Origin: Hetaerina americana
Taxonomy: Eukaryota; Arthropoda; Insecta; Odonata; Calopterygidae
DNA: 64,000 bases
Assembly: GCA_022747635.1 (NCBI GenBank)
Contig: JAKTNV010000754.1
Span: 1 to 64,000, forward strand
Direction of reading: 5' to 3'
In this document: piece after piece, positions 63,875-64,000 of the stretch
Layout: every line of letters begins with the position of its first letter
Numbering within the stretch: the first letter of the stretch is position 1
Notes under the pieces: model-generated
Database searches by the model: none
What the model saw: only the letters and a program-made list of their open reading frames with translations
Told to the model about the DNA's origin: nothing
Position numbers and translations under genes: made by a program

Positions 63875-63913
63875 ATTCACTCTAAAACAAAAATCTTCTG
63901 TTTTAGAGTGAAT
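63875..63913. repeat. Perfect hairpin (copy 11)
   Basis: Same structure in a K-headed monomer; counterpart of copy 7. Confidence 0.9.
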
Positions 63914-64000
63914 GTTTGAGGTGTATAGAAGGCATTTATTTCATTTTTAGAAATTTTAATTTTTCACATTTTTCCATGAAAAGTGCCAATACCCCCCCCC

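Larger units (their letters stand above)
1..64000. repeat. Tandem satellite array, ~313-bp monomer, 206 copies
   Basis: The same ~313-bp unit repeats head to tail from the first base to the last, with no inversion and no unrelated insert. Phase motifs fall 309-317 bp apart, except around ten shortened monomers and some indel-bearing copies near the left end. Most spacing variation comes from the length of the C-tract. The composition is AT-rich, about 32% GC in a consensus counted by hand. Each consensus monomer has three CpG sites (in CTCGAC, AGCGCT and TGCGAA), fewer than its base composition predicts. Arrays of this size and order are typical of eukaryotic heterochromatin such as centromeres; that placement is inference. 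Both array ends lie outside the window. Confidence 0.98.
54140..64000. repeat. Large duplicated block, copy 2 (runs off the window)
   Basis: Near-identical to copy 1 over at least 9.9 kb. Differences seen include CTTTCGGTTCTAGG near 55015 in place of CTTTGGGTTCTACG, a ten-C tract near 57470 where copy 1 has nine, and absence of the copy 1 indel cluster. The right edge is not reached. Confidence 0.8.
59686..64000. repeat. HOR unit 10, partial, 14 monomers visible
   Basis: Counterpart of unit 7: core, short monomer at 61523, then 61837, 62150, the degenerate 62463, 62774 (K), 63086, 63398 and 63708 (K, hairpin). The window ends inside a C-tract of at least nine C, where unit 7 has its 12-C tract before monomer 51004. 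Confidence 0.85.

Noticed and set aside
1..64000. CRISPR array
   Set aside because: The repeat unit is ~313 bp with no unique spacers, and no cas-like gene is present.
1..64000. Tandem transposon or LTR fragments
   Set aside because: No terminal repeats, target-site duplications, coding remnants or polymerase motifs were seen; all sequence belongs to one monomer family.
63960..64000. Telomeric repeat or array edge at the window end
   Set aside because: The final bases are an ordinary monomer junction cut inside its C-tract; no TTAGGG- or TTTAGGG-type tandem repeat is present.
1..64000. CENP-B box
   Set aside because: I looked for a TTCG...CGGGA-like motif in the consensus and found none; the CpG sites are in CTCGAC, AGCGCT and TGCGAA.

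Overview
The whole window is one uninterrupted tandem satellite array. I find no gene, RNA gene, transposon, CRISPR array or unique spacer in its 64 kb. The monomer is about 313 bp and about 32% GC (99 G/C of 313 in a consensus I counted by hand). All copies run in the same direction. I phase monomers on the first T of the motif TCACTCGAC and name each by that coordinate (for example 'monomer 26826'). This gives 206 copies, the first and last partial. An array this long, with higher-order structure and no coding content, points to eukaryotic centromeric, pericentromeric, subtelomeric or other heterochromatic DNA in a long-read assembly. I do not recognise the family and cannot name the species.

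Each monomer has, in order: a C-tract (usually 6-8 C, range 0-12) followed by TTTGGG; the phase motif; a CCATGG site; an A-rich segment; an AGCGCT site; a 14-bp perfect inverted repeat with a 66-nt spacer; and a T-rich segment with runs of A on the other strand. The period is 1 modulo 3, so no reading frame continues from copy to copy.

Left domain (1 to about 12.2 kb): monomer variants with CGACCC, GAGCAGAAAAG and CTAGTTG, arranged in three partly deleted versions of one higher-order repeat (HOR). Its first 2.8 kb is rich in one-base indels. Transition (about 11.9-15.3 kb): a mosaic monomer at 11908, then the first monomers with a rebuilt 'K' junction (ATTAAAGGGCC before the C-tract and TTTCCAGG after it). 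Right domain (15.3-64 kb): ten HOR units. Each begins with the same 2.15-kb, seven-monomer core, which ends in a 276-bp monomer carrying a 37-bp deletion. The nine complete units contain 16, 21, 18, 14, 16, 16, 15, 11 and 16 monomers; the tenth runs off the window.

The array records its own recombination history. There is a 6,520-bp tandem duplication whose chimeric junction monomer narrows the crossover to about 29 bp. A two-monomer deletion has its own chimeric junction. Two successive chimeras at 53.8-54.1 kb join a large near-identical block (about 41.1-51.0 kb and 54.1-64.0 kb). There are also several short conversion-like patches. A 39-bp perfect hairpin in 11 monomers was evidently created by a templated seven-base replacement and then spread. 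The system here is not a gene cluster but a satellite evolving by unequal exchange, conversion and template switching.
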